Part shown: positions 1 through 11,739 of the stretch, one piece after another
How positions within the stretch are numbered: the first letter of the stretch is position 1
Layout: each line of letters starts with the position of its first letter
Assembly (NCBI GenBank): GCA_949825065.1
Contig: OX463841.1
Span: 25,568,476-25,632,475, forward strand
Length of the DNA: 64,000 nucleotides
Source: Odontocerum albicorne
Lineage: Eukaryota > Arthropoda > Insecta > Trichoptera > Odontoceridae
Direction: 5' to 3'
Position numbers and translations under genes: made by a program
The notes under the pieces: model-generated
Told to the model about the DNA's origin: nothing
Seen by the model: the letters and a program-made list of their open reading frames with translations, nothing else
Database searches by the model: none

Positions 1-460
1 ACTGTTATAAGGCATTAATTAATTTATTACTTTTCTGTAATATCTAGTGTACAATATAACATAGCAGACGTAATCATAATTTATTTGACCAATTTTTGAG
101 TTAAAAGTGGAGGATTTACATTTGCATGCAATATCAAAATATTAAAACGAAACACAACAAAAATTAAAAACATATGCACATTTAACAAGGCCATCGATGA
201 CCAGAATAAAGACAGAAAGGTGGAAATAATGATGTTGGACAACCAGGAAAGGCAAACTATATCATTGAAAGGTGATGTTTTTTAATTAGCTTTTTTAAGC
301 AAGACAATAATACTACATCTATGCAGCATGTATGTACTCAACGCAGCCGTGTCTACATCTTACCCTAATGTAGGTAAATAAACAGTCGGTTTGGCACACA
401 ATCGATCCTAAAGACACATATTCCTAGAATTTAAGTTTTATAAACTATGATATTCTAATC
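1..460. other. AT-rich noncoding flank
   Basis: No open frame, repeat or RNA signal that I can support. The stretch simply leads into the LINE 3' end that follows. Confidence 0.5.
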
Positions 461-735
461 TAATCGCTCCGTCCCTGGCATGCTTTGAGAAGCGACTTAT
501 AACGTGCTTTATTCCTGATTTTTCTTTCCTCTCCACCATCCTTTCATTTTCCTTTTATTGAAGATATCTCACTTTTGCTTTAATACTCGTATGGATATAT
601 AAATTTCATCGAGATGAATAAACATTTGTATATTTTTTTGCGATCATGTAACTTGCTTTATTTACTTTTGTCTGGTTGGTCGTGAGAGATTGCCGCCTGG
701 CGAAAAGACCTCTAGATTGTTTGACAAGGTGTATT
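461..735 (+). mobile_element. LINE-A 3' end (5'-truncated copy)
   Basis: This is a diverged copy of the last ~275 bp of the LINE at 46.4-48.2 kb, in the opposite orientation. It starts in the C-terminal coding end (GCTCCGTCCCTGGCATGCTT, encoding an ApSLACF-like stretch). It continues through the pyrimidine-rich 3' UTR (CTTTCCTCTCCACCATC) and the TACTTTTGTCTGGTTGGT block, and finishes with the GAGATTGCCGCCTGGC hairpin region. No long AATA tail is visible, so the extreme 3' end has decayed. There is no coding capacity left. The assignment rests on side-by-side reading with 46370-46750 and 34224-34465. Confidence 0.75.
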
Positions 736-1245
736 CAACAACTGGTTCCCGAACACCAGGAGCTCGAGGTGAAATTAGTTTAGCAGCGTAGTAGACACAA
801 ACTAAGACTTGCTTCATTTTAGCCACGGTGTGAGTACCACAATGGTTCAGATTGGCTTGGTCTAGTTTTGTTCGATTTTTTTAGTGTTATTGTAGCCGCC
901 TCCTAACGCATGAATTGCATAAACGAAACAGAAGAGCTTTGAGGGATTTCAGAAGTATGTCGTGGCAGGCTTGGATTGGGGCCGTAAGATGGATCGAGGG
1001 TGAAAGGGGAAGCCGGGTCTTTACCGGAACTTGATGAAGTCGAACCTGACTTACAGACATCCACCTTTAGGTTAAGTTGCAACACTCATGTCTGGTCGAC
1101 ATTTGTTTTGTGCGGAAGCTGATGGTGGCTCGCTCCGGGAGAGATACTTGGTTAAAATCTCACGAGACATGAAAAACGTGACAAGAACTGAACAGACTTC
1201 ACTTCACCAAGGCTAAACGGCTGTAGTAAAGGAACTTCCGGAAAT
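736..1245. other. Unassigned, moderately GC-rich stretch
   Basis: Composition is less AT-rich than the surroundings, and a 60-codon frame lies on the minus strand at 903-1085 (Ser/Pro-rich). Nothing in it is recognisable and it has no splice or promoter context that I trust. I do not call a gene here. Confidence 0.3.
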
Positions 1246-1460
1246 CACAGACACTGCACACTTCATGTTAGAGTGGAAACAACAAAATCACAGACACTGC
1301 ACACTTCATGTTAGAGTGGAAACAACAAAATCACAGACACTGCACACTTCATGTTAGAGTGGAAACAACAAAATCACAGACACTGCACACTTCATGTTAG
1401 AGTGGAAACAACAAAATCACAGACACTGCACACTTCATGTTAGAGTGGAAACAACAAAAT
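1246..1460. repeat. 43-bp tandem repeat, 5 copies
   Basis: A unit beginning CACAGACACTGCACACTTCA and ending GGAAACAACAAAAT is repeated five times head to tail (5 x 43 = 215 bp). Adjacent copies show no differences that I can see, so the expansion is recent. Because 43 is not a multiple of three, the 61-codon frame running through it (1394-1579) is incidental. Confidence 0.95.
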
Positions 1461-2464
1461 TTCACACGTATAAACACGCAGAGACGTCTTTCAATCAATC
1501 AGGTTGGTCAGTCAAGCTTTTATTATACCCCTTCCACAACATAGGATACACAATTGCTTCAAGCACGTTTCTTCACTGAAAACGTTTTGTGTTTCAGGCT
1601 AACGTTTGTTGTCTCAGAGACTGAAGTACTCGTAGTATATATTTATCTGAGAGGTAGTTAGATAAGAAGAACATGACGAACAATTATTTTATAGCGTATT
1701 GGTAATTAATTGCTAATAAAAAAACAGTCAAACTGGATATTATACATAAGTATTAAATACATTTATGGCCGTCTCAGTGTTTTCCTATCTGTAATGTATA
1801 CGAGTATATTTCTCCAGGGGTTCTTGAGACTACCCAGTAAGTGAACGCCGCATCAAATTTTTCTTCTCTCTGATTACGGATAAGTACGGATCCCCTACAA
1901 GCTAAAGCTGAAGATAAGACGCCCTCACGCAGATATATTGCAAAACGGGGGTGTTACATCGCCGTTGTCCATTTGATGGAGCAGTTTCCCAGTTACAGCT
2001 TCTGTTTTCTTATCTCTTTTTCGATTGAAGTCAATCATACGACCTTTGCGAACATCTGTTCTCAAAGTTTTGATAGATTCAGTTTGGATTAAAAGAGTTT
2101 ATTTTTGGTGTTCCAAATTATAATAATATGAGTTTTTAACTGTGCATTTTAGATATGTTGACTATTTCAATGAAACAGATGCACCATCCAAATGTACATG
2201 CAACATCACATCCATTCTAATATTTTCACACCCACTATCTACTTTTTCAACCATTTCCTAATTAATAAACTTTCCATTTAATCCCCTAAAAATCATTAAT
2301 GATCGACATCAAAAGTATTCACCAGCAAGTGTCATCAGCATAGTTTTGAGTTGATATATAAACGTTTCTAGTATATAAAATACATACCATTCTGTAAATA
2401 GTCATAGAAACGCGTCTGTACTCGTACTCAAAATAAAACTAATGTTGAGACTACTATATACGGG
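1461..2464. other. AT-rich noncoding, nothing recognised
   Basis: I see no element ends, long frames or tandem structure. Three TACGAGTA-type 8-mers lie here (about 1627, 1797 and 2419). Confidence 0.4.
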
Positions 2465-2755
2465 TACATACACACCATTCTCTGTTGGGACAGGCAGAGG
2501 AAAGAGCGCTAATTTTTTTTATCACGACACACATATTTAGCTTCATCCACAACTGACATTTTCTCATACTATTCCTTTTATTTATCTTACTCTTTGCCTT
2601 TTCTTCTTTCGAAATTTCATTCACTTAGTTCAACTATAATTTTCTAGGTTGTCATCGAGTACGACTCCTACTCATGCTTACACTGTAAATTTGTTTAGCC
2701 AGTCCATCGTTACCAATCCGTTCAACATGTCCAAATCACCTCAATGTGTTCTTTT
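2465..2755 (-). mobile_element. RTE-like LINE C-terminal tail (copy 1)
   Basis: Read on the minus strand this is the end of a non-LTR retrotransposon ORF: a degenerate GHVERxxxE segment, an RKxxLD segment, then the end of the protein and the AACAGAGAATGGTGTGTATG terminus. The same tail recurs at 4.4, 10.1, 11.7(-), 17.8, 18.7(-), 20.0, 23.4, 27.7, 38.0, 40.4, 43.0 and 58.1 kb. The copy is 5'-truncated with several stops. Family membership is by pattern (GHVER, QV-DILKEG, NRR-CM, VEEAK, W-SVLSAYPNR, seen piecemeal across copies). Confidence 0.65.
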
Positions 2756-3049
2756 TCACTTCACTTAATACAATAATTTTTAGGTCATTCTTAATAATTA
2801 TATGTCTTATTGACATATCGATACACAACATTATTCTCAGTGCATGGATTTCCAACGAATTTTCTTGACTTTTCATTAATTTGCCACGTCCACGTTTTAC
2901 CCTGAAACATAAATGTTGGCACAAATACGTTGTTGTGATCTATCATTTTAGTAGGTCTTTATTTGGTTTGAAACTATAGATCTTTTAGTGCCCCTTTGAC
3001 TTAGTTTCCTATTGTAACTTCGTTCAATGTAGTGGAAAGATGGTTGTAT

Positions 3050-3258
3050 TATATTGTATTACACTTTCGTTGTATACAGTACAACCTGGCGAGCTTATTG
3101 CCATGTGTCCATCTCTTTCAACCCACCAGAAAGATGTTAAAGAAGCTTTAAGTGATAACCAGACTAGATTTGTTTTTAATCGGTTCCTGCGAGATTTGAA
3201 CCCGCAACCTCCGAGTTGGGAGACAACCGTCATACCAACTAGGCCACGGAAGTTTTTA
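3050..3258 (-). mobile_element. SINE family A (tRNA-headed)
   Basis: On the minus strand it begins with a tRNA-like RNA polymerase III promoter: box A region GTGGCCTAGTTGGTATGACG and box B GGGTTCAAATCTC. An unrelated body follows, then a 3' end CTGGTGGGTTGAAAGAGAT... ATGGCAATAAGCTCGCCAGG. It closes with a small inverted repeat GTTGTA...TACAAC. The 3' end matches the LINE-A 3' terminus (46.4 kb). It is about 210 bp, full length or nearly so, and is the best preserved head in the window. It is noncoding; frames on both strands here (3024-3345) are incidental. Confidence 0.85.
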
Positions 3259-3464
3259 TTGGTTATTAAAAAAAACAATATACCAAATATGATTTGTATT
3301 AGAAAAAGGATCAAATTAATCAAACCAGTTCACAGGATCACTTAAAACTCAATCCATCATGAATGTATCATTGTTATAACAGGAAAACAATTAATTTTTA
3401 AATGTTGGCTTACCAAAAATTGTGTAAATATTTGGTCCATTTAAAATAAATATCTACCCAATTA

Positions 3465-3655
3465 ATATATTCATTCATTCGTATAATGCGGGCTCGTTGA
3501 CGAGCGTAGTCGGGAAACAAGATTGTCTTTGGCCCCTTACCAGTTACGGTCCACTGGAGTAGGCACATAACCAGATTTTTTGTGTACTATCCGGAATCAA
3601 ACCTGAAACTTCTGGGTGGAAGATTAGCTTCTTAAGAATAAAACCACGGAGTTCG
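3465..3655 (-). mobile_element. SINE family B, internally deleted
   Basis: On the minus strand it has a degenerate tRNA-like head (TGGTTTTATTCTTAAGAAG, box B AGGTTTGATTCCGG), then a shortened body and the family B terminus ATACGAATGAATGAATAT. Full copies (62.0 and 63.5 kb) are about 340-360 bp, so roughly half of the body is missing. Confidence 0.6.
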
Positions 3656-3784
3656 AAAGTAGACTTATTTCGACCGTTTTTTAAGATAAATTTTTCTATT
3701 ATTTCAAAAATCTTTTTCTTACCAATCTCCGCCATCCAAGTACAGAGAGCGAGTGAGATAAGTGAGATAATGTGTTGTAAGTAA

Positions 3785-4060
3785 CGCAAGTATTTCCACC
3801 CCTGGCCCGACTCCCCAAAAGGTTGTCTATATTGATTTTCCGTCGCAGATGTGCCGTCGGCCGATGCGCGAGGTGGCGCGATGTGCGGCGATGTGACGCG
3901 ATGTGGGGCGAGGAGGCGCCAAGCGCGCGCCCCGTGCCGCGCGGCATCGCCTGGCGCCCGCCCGAAAATAACTAGCCCCTATACGCACGCACCTTTCTAC
4001 TAACGCTTTCCTTTAGACCGGCCGTTCGCTTGATCTCTGCACGTGGAGATAGCTTTTCTT
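3785..4060. other. GC-rich island
   Basis: Composition jumps from about one third G+C to well over one half around 3840-3965, with dense CpG and a degenerate GCGATGTG repeat (three copies near 3865-3905). A minus-strand frame (3699-3947) runs through it but ends in low-complexity Arg/His/Ser. It could be a CpG-rich promoter or exon remnant, a foreign segment, or a small GC-rich minisatellite; I cannot choose. No TATA box or splice pair is convincing. Confidence 0.45.
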
Positions 4061-4354
4061 GAGGTGCAAGGACAAAAGTTACGTTTATTGTCAAACTGTT
4101 TGACGTAACTGTTACGTTAAAATTATAATTTTTTTTTAATTATTATGGTACGATTAGTTTTGTCGAAGATCTCGTCGATATTCTTAACCGTAACTCGGGA
4201 CTATTATTTAGGGAGTATATTCTCAGAAGATGGAATGATGGAACGAGATATTGAATGGCAATTTGCACTAAAATACATATATTCAAACTAATCAATATCT
4301 AGACCTGCTATATTGATGGTTCATAACAGCGTATTAGTATCAACATACGAGTAG

Positions 4355-4735
4355 ATGTATGTAAGTGAAACTTGGATGTGGAAAATAAATAAAAAGTGTC
4401 AAGTAGATGCATTGAAAATGCATGTACTTACTATGAATAAGATGTGAAGTGTTGATTGAGAATAATAAATGTAAATATTAAGGATAAATGTGAGCTTAAA
4501 GCTGATGTGTTAAGAAGGGCGAAAAAAGCATGTTGAGGTGGTTTGAACACGTTGAACAAACAGGTGACGAAAGAATAACTAACGATATTTATAATGCAAG
4601 CATAAGAAGGAGTCGTAGTATAGAACGATCGAGAAAATTGTGGTTGGAATTTTTGAAAGAAGGAAAGAGAAGAATTAAGAGAAACATAAGAAGCTGTATG
4701 GATGTAGAGGAGGCCTTTTTGGCTTAATTTTGAAG
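4355..4735 (+). mobile_element. RTE-like LINE C-terminal tail (copy 2)
   Basis: It begins at a YxSETW-like coding segment (GTAAGTGAAACTTGGATGTG). An open frame at 4530-4727 reads MLRWFEHVEQTGDERIT, then RSRKLWLEFLKEGKRRIKRN, then RSCMDVEEAFLA, the usual order of this LINE C-terminus. This is one of the least damaged copies. It is 5'-truncated, upstream RT motifs are absent, and it ends without the AACAGGG terminus. Confidence 0.75.
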
Positions 4736-6505
4736 AGGAAACAGAATAAGTTGTTTTTTTTCGGTTTTTGAAAAAGAAAATATATAGACAGTATATGAAA
4801 ACGATGCAGTAAGCGAGTTTGTCAAATTCGGTTTAAAAAATCTGTAATGGTGTTACGTGTTGAAGATGGTGTCCCCTGAGGAAGGCTGATTACCACTAGT
4901 GAATCAAGGAGTTGACCGAGAATAACCAGCGTTCTACGAAACGAGAGATTACTAAAGTACTGAAAATATCGAAGACCATTGTCCATTATCATTTTGTGCA
5001 ATTGAGTTTGAATTCCGCCTAAATATACGAAATTACGGGACAGCCCGATACACCACTCAGTTTTATATTGACTAGCTTTAAAATTGATATTTTACACAAT
5101 AAGGCGTGAAAAATGGTCATTGCAAAGTGAAATTCTCTACAACGCTATTCAAATTCCCACCAAGTTACCAACCATGTAAAATAATAGAATAGCAGCCATA
5201 TGTTAGTGTGTGGTTTCCCGACAAAAGCTTTAATTTACAACGGGCGAGTGTTACCACGAGGAGGTGCAAGGACGCCATGCACAGGTAGCGATAAAATAAA
5301 GTGAACGATACATTATTCTACGTTTGCTCGTTGCGGTTATTCAGCGGTTAACAACCATTTATCCAAAGAACTCAGTTGGACACAATTTAGAAATATTTAT
5401 CCCTTGATAACTTTTTTCTGAATGTGGTTTTGCATTGCAGTGAACATATGAGTGGATTTAAAGGTTAAAATTAAATTAAAGTGATGAAAGTTAAAATAGA
5501 TTGTGTATCTGAGATATATATATACAATGCACCGAAAAACTGTATTTTTATTTATCAACGGTACAATGTATCCTATAACAATATTATAAAAATAGGTTAT
5601 GCTTCATTCATCATAAAAGTAAAAATATTTAAAAAATAATTAAATACGAGTATATTAAAAATAAATGAAAATATACGCCCATAAATAAAAAGTATGTAAG
5701 AAGACGAAATTATGTAAATAGACGAAACTTTACATAGTTAACATATTACGGGACCGTTTAAATGCGTTAAGCTATTTTTCAGAACTCATAGAAATTAAAA
5801 TCACACATTTCATTTTTCTCACATCTCGTAGTTTATGTTAAACATGGATTTTTTTGTGTAACAATGTTGGAAATATAATTGGCTTCCATTAATTTGTTTT
5901 ATAGTTCGAATACTTAAGTTCTGTTCTGAACATTTTGTTTGTCGGAACTACCAGTAGATGCGTGTATCTTTATTGGTTCCAAAACAACCGATTACAGATC
6001 GCTTTGCCAATAAAAGTAGCTCCCACCAGATAATGGAATAGCATAAACAATGCATCGCTCCGGGAACGCTCGCAGGGGGAGATCGCTAACTGGATCACTT
6101 TCACTTAAAACGAGGACCACGTTTTTGGAACTGGATTTGAAGTGGATAGGGAAAATGGGACAAAAACTCGGAACAGGCCCCTAGTCACTAAGAAAATGGA
6201 ATATAAAAAATTCTTCCAAAATAAAGATATATTTTGGGTCGAATAATTTGCACATCAATTGTCAAATGGAATAATTAGATTTGTTTCCTGATCTGCTTGA
6301 TTTTAGCTTGAATTAGAATAATGTTGGATCTGATGAAAAAACACGAATCAATCGTAACTTAAATCGTATAAAATATTGAAGCTCCAAAAAACTTCTTGAT
6401 AAATTAGACAAAAATCAATATATATATTCAGAGAAAATTCTTTAAAAATATTCAGTCATTCGTAATTGTATGGCGTAAAAAACAAAAGGTTTCTTAACAT
6501 TTAAG
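4736..6505. other. Noncoding, nothing recognised
   Basis: No frame over 60 codons and no repeat that I recognise. A slightly GC-richer patch at about 6000-6180 has no further features. Confidence 0.4.
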
Positions 6506-6507
6506 AC

Positions 6508-6830
6508 GATCTCAGTGGCATAGTCCATAAAATGCAGATCTTCTCGATGGTTTCAGGTTCCATTTCCGATAGTAAACAAATTATAAAAAGATCCAGTCTG
6601 GTAAAAAAATTCGTCTCGTAACAACTCTCGCACGCGCTAGATGCTAGCAAATGTTGTTACTTGTTCACGTTTGGTAGTATTTTAAACGCGTACAATGACG
6701 AATTGTGTGTTACTTGCCAACTTCAGTGGTTCTTAACCCGAAGGCTCGATTACTTAGGCTGAAATTCTTCAAAATTTCCGTATAATGAATTAATGTATGT
6801 TGAGGGATACTATACGAATGAATAAATACA
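6508..6830 (+). mobile_element. SINE family B
   Basis: It opens with a worn tRNA-like head (CAGTGGCATAGTCCATAAAA; box B region CAGGTTCCATTTCC). The family B body follows: AGATCCAGTCTGGTAAAAAA, the CTCGCACGCGCTAGATG segment, and TTCTTAACCCGAAGGCTCGA. It ends at CTATACGAATGAATAAATA. It aligns by eye with 51.1, 62.0 and 63.5 kb. It lies about 37 bp upstream of a family A SINE in the same orientation. Confidence 0.75.
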
Positions 6831-6867
6831 CTTACGGATTTGGTGAATAACTAAATGAATTTGACGA

Positions 6868-7065
6868 CCTTCGTGGCTTACTTAGTAAAACGACTGTCTC
6901 CCAACTCGGGGGTTTTGTGTTAGATTCCCGTTAGTATCCATTTTTTCTAACGGGTTTCTATCTGATTTTCTCTTAAAGCCTCGTTAACATTTTTCTGATT
7001 TGTTTGAAGAGATTGCCACATGGCAATAAACCCGCCAAGTTGTACTATATAAAACGAAAATGTTA
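6868..7065 (+). mobile_element. SINE family A
   Basis: tRNA-like head (CGTGGCTTACTTAGTAAAAC, box B TGTTAGATTCCCG), short body, then the conserved 3' end with the perfect hairpin ATTGCCACATGGCAAT followed by AAACCCGCCAAGTTGTACT. It is full length at about 200 bp. The 3' end is shared with LINE-A. Confidence 0.85.
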
Positions 7066-8330
7066 TATAATACATCTTAAGAGTTTCTAGAAAGAACTTA
7101 AGTCCATAAAAATACATAATAAAGACTTCAAAAAAATATTCAAGAATTATTAAACATGTATCTCCGGTTCCATAAAATATGTTTTTTTAAGTTCTACACA
7201 TATAACATATTCATAATTCGTATACTTTTTTTTTAAATCGTATAGTCGCCTTTTTATGAGCTCGTGAAGATACGAGTATGAATTAATGTTTATTGCACGG
7301 TGTAATAAATACGTTATAACATCTTATCTTTAAATCAACAATACATTTATTTATAACACGAACAGCTATTTCTATGTTTTTTTTCTTCAGTTTTTTTTAT
7401 ATAATACCTGCTTAAATATCATTCAAATGCCACACATTTCTCACTACCGTTACTTCAAAACAGGAATCGCCTCCGACATGTTAAATGGCAACTAATTACA
7501 ACCACGTTAAATACAGTCGTTTGCTTTTTTCTATTTCCGAGAAGAATCGAGGATGAAAATGTTACTTTTAAGTGCTGTTTAGTAATTGAAATGGAATTCC
7601 GAAACTTCAGACTAATTCATGTAAAAAAACTATACATCCTCATCACTCTTATTTAACCATCTTAGTACCCGAAAGCCGATATATCGGCTCTGTGGTTTCC
7701 GTAATTTTACTAATGTTTCGGCTTTCCGAAATACATAATTTTTAATAAAATTTTATCATGTCATATTTATAAAATATGTTTTTATATTAGAAAATATTAC
7801 TATCGCAAGTTATGTCCATGTTTTACGTAATTTCGTTTAAGTTTTTTGTTTTATTTCTTGCATAATATTTTATGCAATATGTAAAGTAATAAAAAAATAT
7901 ATTACCTAACGTAACATTGGTCGTGCATTTAAAAGGTTAAATTTTGTTTGGAATAAACTTTTAAATCAAAATTAGTACAGAAAAGATGATAAAAAGTTCG
8001 ATATTAGATACATATTATTGAATCAAGAAATTGTACAATATTATTCAATGTGTGAAGCGCAAAGAAGATAAGTTTTAGATAGGAAGAGGTCAAGGGAAGG
8101 GACCTGCCCTGATAGCCATTTGTGATTGGACAGCTTTATGTGGAGTCATTGAGCATTGAGTTGTTTCACTTAGCCTTAGATTCAAACCTGATTTTATAGT
8201 CCGATCTTGACACTCAATACTAAATATCAACTACTTTTTACTGAAAAAATTAGTATTCAGTATTTGAAATTAAATTTCTTGCAAATTTGTCGTAGATTTC
8301 TTACATAAAATGTAGTCTTAATAACAATAA
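7066..8330. other. AT-rich noncoding
   Basis: No supported feature. Polypyrimidine runs near 7385 and 7225 resemble splice acceptors but have no exon-like partner. Confidence 0.4.
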
Positions 8331-8334
8331 AAAT

Positions 8335-8880
8335 AACCCCTCAAAGATGCTCTTATCTGGGAATTGAACCCACTATTATTGACATATTAAAAAAAATGAG
8401 TTAAGGATAGGAAGGTGGTGGCTACGGCCATTAGCGTAGGTACTTCCCCGCAACTGCATATATTATATTTAGAAAAAAATATTTGGTAATAAAACTAGAA
8501 AATTTATCAAGGGAAGACGAAGTACAAAGAAACCTTTGTAGAACTGATATGTGATAGTAACACATTCGGCTTTAGGTGTAGTGAAGTGTATTTGTGTAGT
8601 GGTCACGTAGTTTCATTACTTTACTTTTAAGTTTGGAGCGACTTTGTAGAACTGATATGTGATAGTAACACATTCGGCTTTAGGTGTAGTGAAGTGTATT
8701 TGTGTAGTGGTCACGTAGTTTCATTACTTTACTTTTAAGTTTTGAGCGACTTTGTAGAACTGATATGTGATAGTAACACATTCGGCTGTAACATAGGTGT
8801 AGTGAAGTATATGTGTGTAGTGGTCACGTAGTTTCATTACTTTACTTTTAAGTTTAGGGCGACTTTGAATACAAAGAACT
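8335..8880 (-). mobile_element. LINE-C 3' UTR with internal tandem expansion
   Basis: The minus strand matches the 3' region of the LINE remnant at 21.3-21.66 kb. Shared blocks are the AGGATAGGAAGGTGGTGG / GGGTGGGAAGGTGGG segment, the CTGCATAT segment, the GGGAAGACGAAGTAC segment and the TGATAGTAACAC segment. The outer end (about 8340-8390) also carries a TGGGAATTGAACCCA motif seen at 18.58 kb. Inside, one stretch has been tandemly triplicated (separate entry). No coding remains. Confidence 0.6.
8534..8862. repeat. 108-bp tandem repeat, 3 copies
   Basis: The units start at 8534, 8642 and 8750, each with CTTTGTAGAACTGATATGTG and ending near AAGTTTxGAGCGA. Copies 1 and 2 differ at about one site; copy 3 has a short insertion (GTAACATA) and a few substitutions. 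The unit is part of LINE-C 3' UTR sequence, so the amplification happened inside a retrotransposon copy. Confidence 0.92.
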
Positions 8881-9450
8881 AAATTTTGTGTAAGAAATTA
8901 ATGTTGATATGTAGGCTGGATTATGATTTCGGACCTAAGATATCTATATTAAAATGATCGTTACGTCGAAAAATTACAAATTAATATAATTTAAGAAAGT
9001 TTTACTGAAATGAAAGCAGTCCCAATATAATTTTAAGTTGCCCGCTAAAATCTGTTCCCTTAGCAACAGTGTCTCAAGTCACAAGTAGAGTAGGTGACAT
9101 GGGGAAAGATCATAAATAATGCATCACGACCCAAGATTGCACGCCGCGGGGAATTCGCTAATCAAGCTACTTTCGCTGTAACAAAACCCACTCAGGTATT
9201 CTCATTATTTGATATACATCGAGACTCACAAGATATCTACTTATTTTATTCTAATAATTTAATGGTTTCATTTGTCAATCAACAGTATTTTCTGTTTATT
9301 TGAATATTAATTTTCGTCTATTTTCAATGTAAATTTTATATCATAATGATGCACAAGCCTTTGGTATCAAACTTCTCAAATTATAAAGGGGAAAGATGAT
9401 TTAATTTTTATATTATGTAATTATTTTGAATTCTTTACAACCAACCAACC
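8881..9450. other. Noncoding, nothing firm
   Basis: A 69-codon frame at 9094-9303 (+) begins in a slightly GC-richer patch and is unrecognised. I see no supporting signals. Confidence 0.3.
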
Positions 9451-9550
9451 TTTGTGGCCTAGATGATTGAACGCCTTATTTCCAACCTAAGATGTTCTAT
9501 TTCTGATGGATGCCATGAAACGGTCCCCAGCCTGATTTTACACATTTGAT
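9451..9550 (+). mobile_element. SINE head fragment
   Basis: CTTTGTGGCCTAGATGATTG resembles the box A region of the SINE heads, followed by a worn box B region and the CCCCAGCCTGATTTT body start. No 3' terminus is visible, so this is a truncated or decayed copy. Confidence 0.5.
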
Positions 9551-9858
9551 ATTTTTCTTAGATTGGAAGAAGCAAGCCTGCGAGATTTTACTGTCTAAGA
9601 GATGTGATCTCGAAAAACGAAAATATGATAATGGACAGCAAAGTTGGAATGTGTAAAACCTATGTTAGGACGATTATGATTATAATATTGAAAGCAGAGC
9701 AGAGCAGACACAACTAGAATAAAGAGCCTTTTTGGAATATCCGATATGAGAATATTACGAACCATCTCTCAGAGATAGGGTAAAATACTCTCACATGCGA
9801 CAGATCTGCAGCACAAAGGCTATCGTCATCCAATTATATCGTATAAATGCGTTTCCTT

Positions 9859-10058
9859 CATTTTCAGCAACAAACTAGCGGTGCACTTAGAACTGTATTT
9901 ACTTATTGCATTTTCAGCAACAAACTAGCGGTGCACTTAGAACTGTATTTACTTATTGCATTTTCAGCAACAAACTAGCGGTGCACTTAGAACTGGATTT
10001 ACTTATTGCATTTTCAGCAACAAACTAGCGGTGCACTTAGAACTGTATTTACTTATTG
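9859..10058. repeat. 50-bp tandem repeat, 4 copies
   Basis: A unit starting CATTTTCAGCAACAAACTAG is repeated exactly four times (starts 9859, 9909, 9959, 10009). One substitution in copy 3 (GGATTT for GTATTT) is the only difference I see. The expansion is recent. Confidence 0.95.
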
Positions 10059-10129
10059 CAAAATTTTCAAAAATTATAGTACTCAGTGCAGTGATGTGCT
10101 ACCTAGATACATAAAAGTGAAATCTTGTC

Positions 10130-10465
10130 ATTAAGGAAGAGTAATAAGTGTAGATTGATTGCGTGCTTTGCGAAGAATATTTGATATAACAATGTATGAT
10201 GGAGTAAATAATAACTCTTTGATCGAGTCTTTTGTAATAAATATAATTGAGATAGAAAGCTTGAGACGGTTTGGACATATAGAGAGTTCTGAAAGATTTA
10301 CGAAACAAATATATATGTCTGAAAAAAAATGGCGTGCGAGGACGAGATTAGCTTCGGAAGGGAAGGATAGAACTTGCTGAAATTATTGTTGAGGCGAAGT
10401 CTGTTTGTATGGAAATCTATCATCTCTGCCTAACCTAAAAGGAGTATGGCGTGATGGTATGTATT
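10130..10465 (+). mobile_element. RTE-like LINE C-terminal tail (copy 3)
   Basis: The frame at 10159-10380 reads MRALRRIFDITMYDGVNNNS, then LRRFGHIESSERFTKQIY, matching the segment just before and including the GHVER block of this family. The nucleotide end CTGCCTAACCTAAAAGGAG followed by GATGGTATGTATTG is the family 3' terminus. The lower part is frameshifted. A minus-strand frame over the same bases is a shadow. Confidence 0.7.
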
Positions 10466-11735
10466 GTCTATCTTATAACAATGTTTTATATAACAAAAAG
10501 AGAGAAATTTTAATAATTCACAATTAAATTGAATATTTTTGTTAATTATTTCCTTTATTTCTAAAATAATTCATGTTTGTATCATATTTTTATACTTTTT
10601 TTCACATATTATTAACGAGATTCCGAAGCAAAAAATCAATAACTCTGTTTCAAAGAAATTCTACCCAAAAGCTCTGTTTTAAAGAAATTCAATATTGAAA
10701 AAAAAACGACATCAACAATTTATGTCTTGTTATTAATAAACAAAAAAAGCATAACAGACATTAAGTGGCTGATATTAGGTACTCAAAGTGCGTTTACTAC
10801 ACAATTACCCTATTTTAAAGGTATTCAATATTAAAAACAAAGATATCAAACATTTCTATCTTTTTTTATTAACAAACAAAAAAGGATAGCAGACATTAAG
10901 TTGCCGATATTGGGTACACAAGTGCGTTTGCTATAAAATTACTCTTAAAGAAATTCAGTGTTGAAAACAACATCTAATACGTATATCTTGTTATAACAAG
11001 CAAAATGAAACACAAAAGCATGTCAACTTACTGGTACTGATACTGATACTACTGTTATTGGGTTAGATAAAGACTATATTCATCCATTATAATCGTGAAA
11101 CATTTTAGAAATAGGAATATCCAAAATTGACAAAAGAATTCAATTTATTTGGCGAGTTTATTAAAGTTCAAGCGGTCTCTAAAGAGATTCAGTGGGAGTA
11201 CTTCAGTACTGAAGTAATAAAATCTCCATTTTATTCTGAGAAACACAAAATGGAGAAAACTTCAATCCTCAGGTGGCACGAAAAAAAAAACAACAAAAGG
11301 TAGACACAAAATCCGTAGATAGACCGTTGTCGTGTCCCATATTTAAGAATATTATTGAAAAAGCTTTGATACTCGTAAATCTACGTAAATTGGAACAAGT
11401 AGTATAAAAATTTAAAGGAAAGATGGACTGATGTATTAAATTTTTCTATGAAAAAAAAACATGAATTTTATATCATGAATATTTTTTTTCCTATTCTTAT
11501 TCAGGATTAGTCCGATTCGTAAGATTACATATGATAGATATAAATGTACAGATATATAATAGTATAAAAGTAAATCAAGTGATTCCAGTTTCTCGATCAA
11601 ATAATTTAAAACAATATAAATGGACTACAAGAAAATAAAACAATGAAAGAAATACACTTCTAAACACAAAGATTAAGAATATGCCATTTTAATATTAGAC
11701 ACCTTCCTATCCACAAAAATAGTCGTCTTTTAATC
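10466..11735. other. AT-rich noncoding with weak internal similarity
   Basis: Two stretches (about 10620-10780 and 10800-10940) share the same order of words (AAAGAAATTCAATATTGAAAA, then a T-rich step, AACAAACAAAAAAG, GACATTAAGT, GATATT). They look like a diverged local duplication of about 150 bp. No coding is seen. Confidence 0.45.
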
Positions 11736-11739
11736 CAAA

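Noticed and set aside
3699..3947. 82-codon Arg/His-rich minus frame in the GC-rich island
   Set aside because: It is low complexity, driven by GCG/CGC words, and its tail runs into unrelated AT-rich sequence. Not supported as a gene.
8335..8395. Isolated tRNA at TGGGAATTGAACCCA
   Set aside because: Only the T-arm-like part is present, and a relative at 18.58 kb lacks the rest as well.
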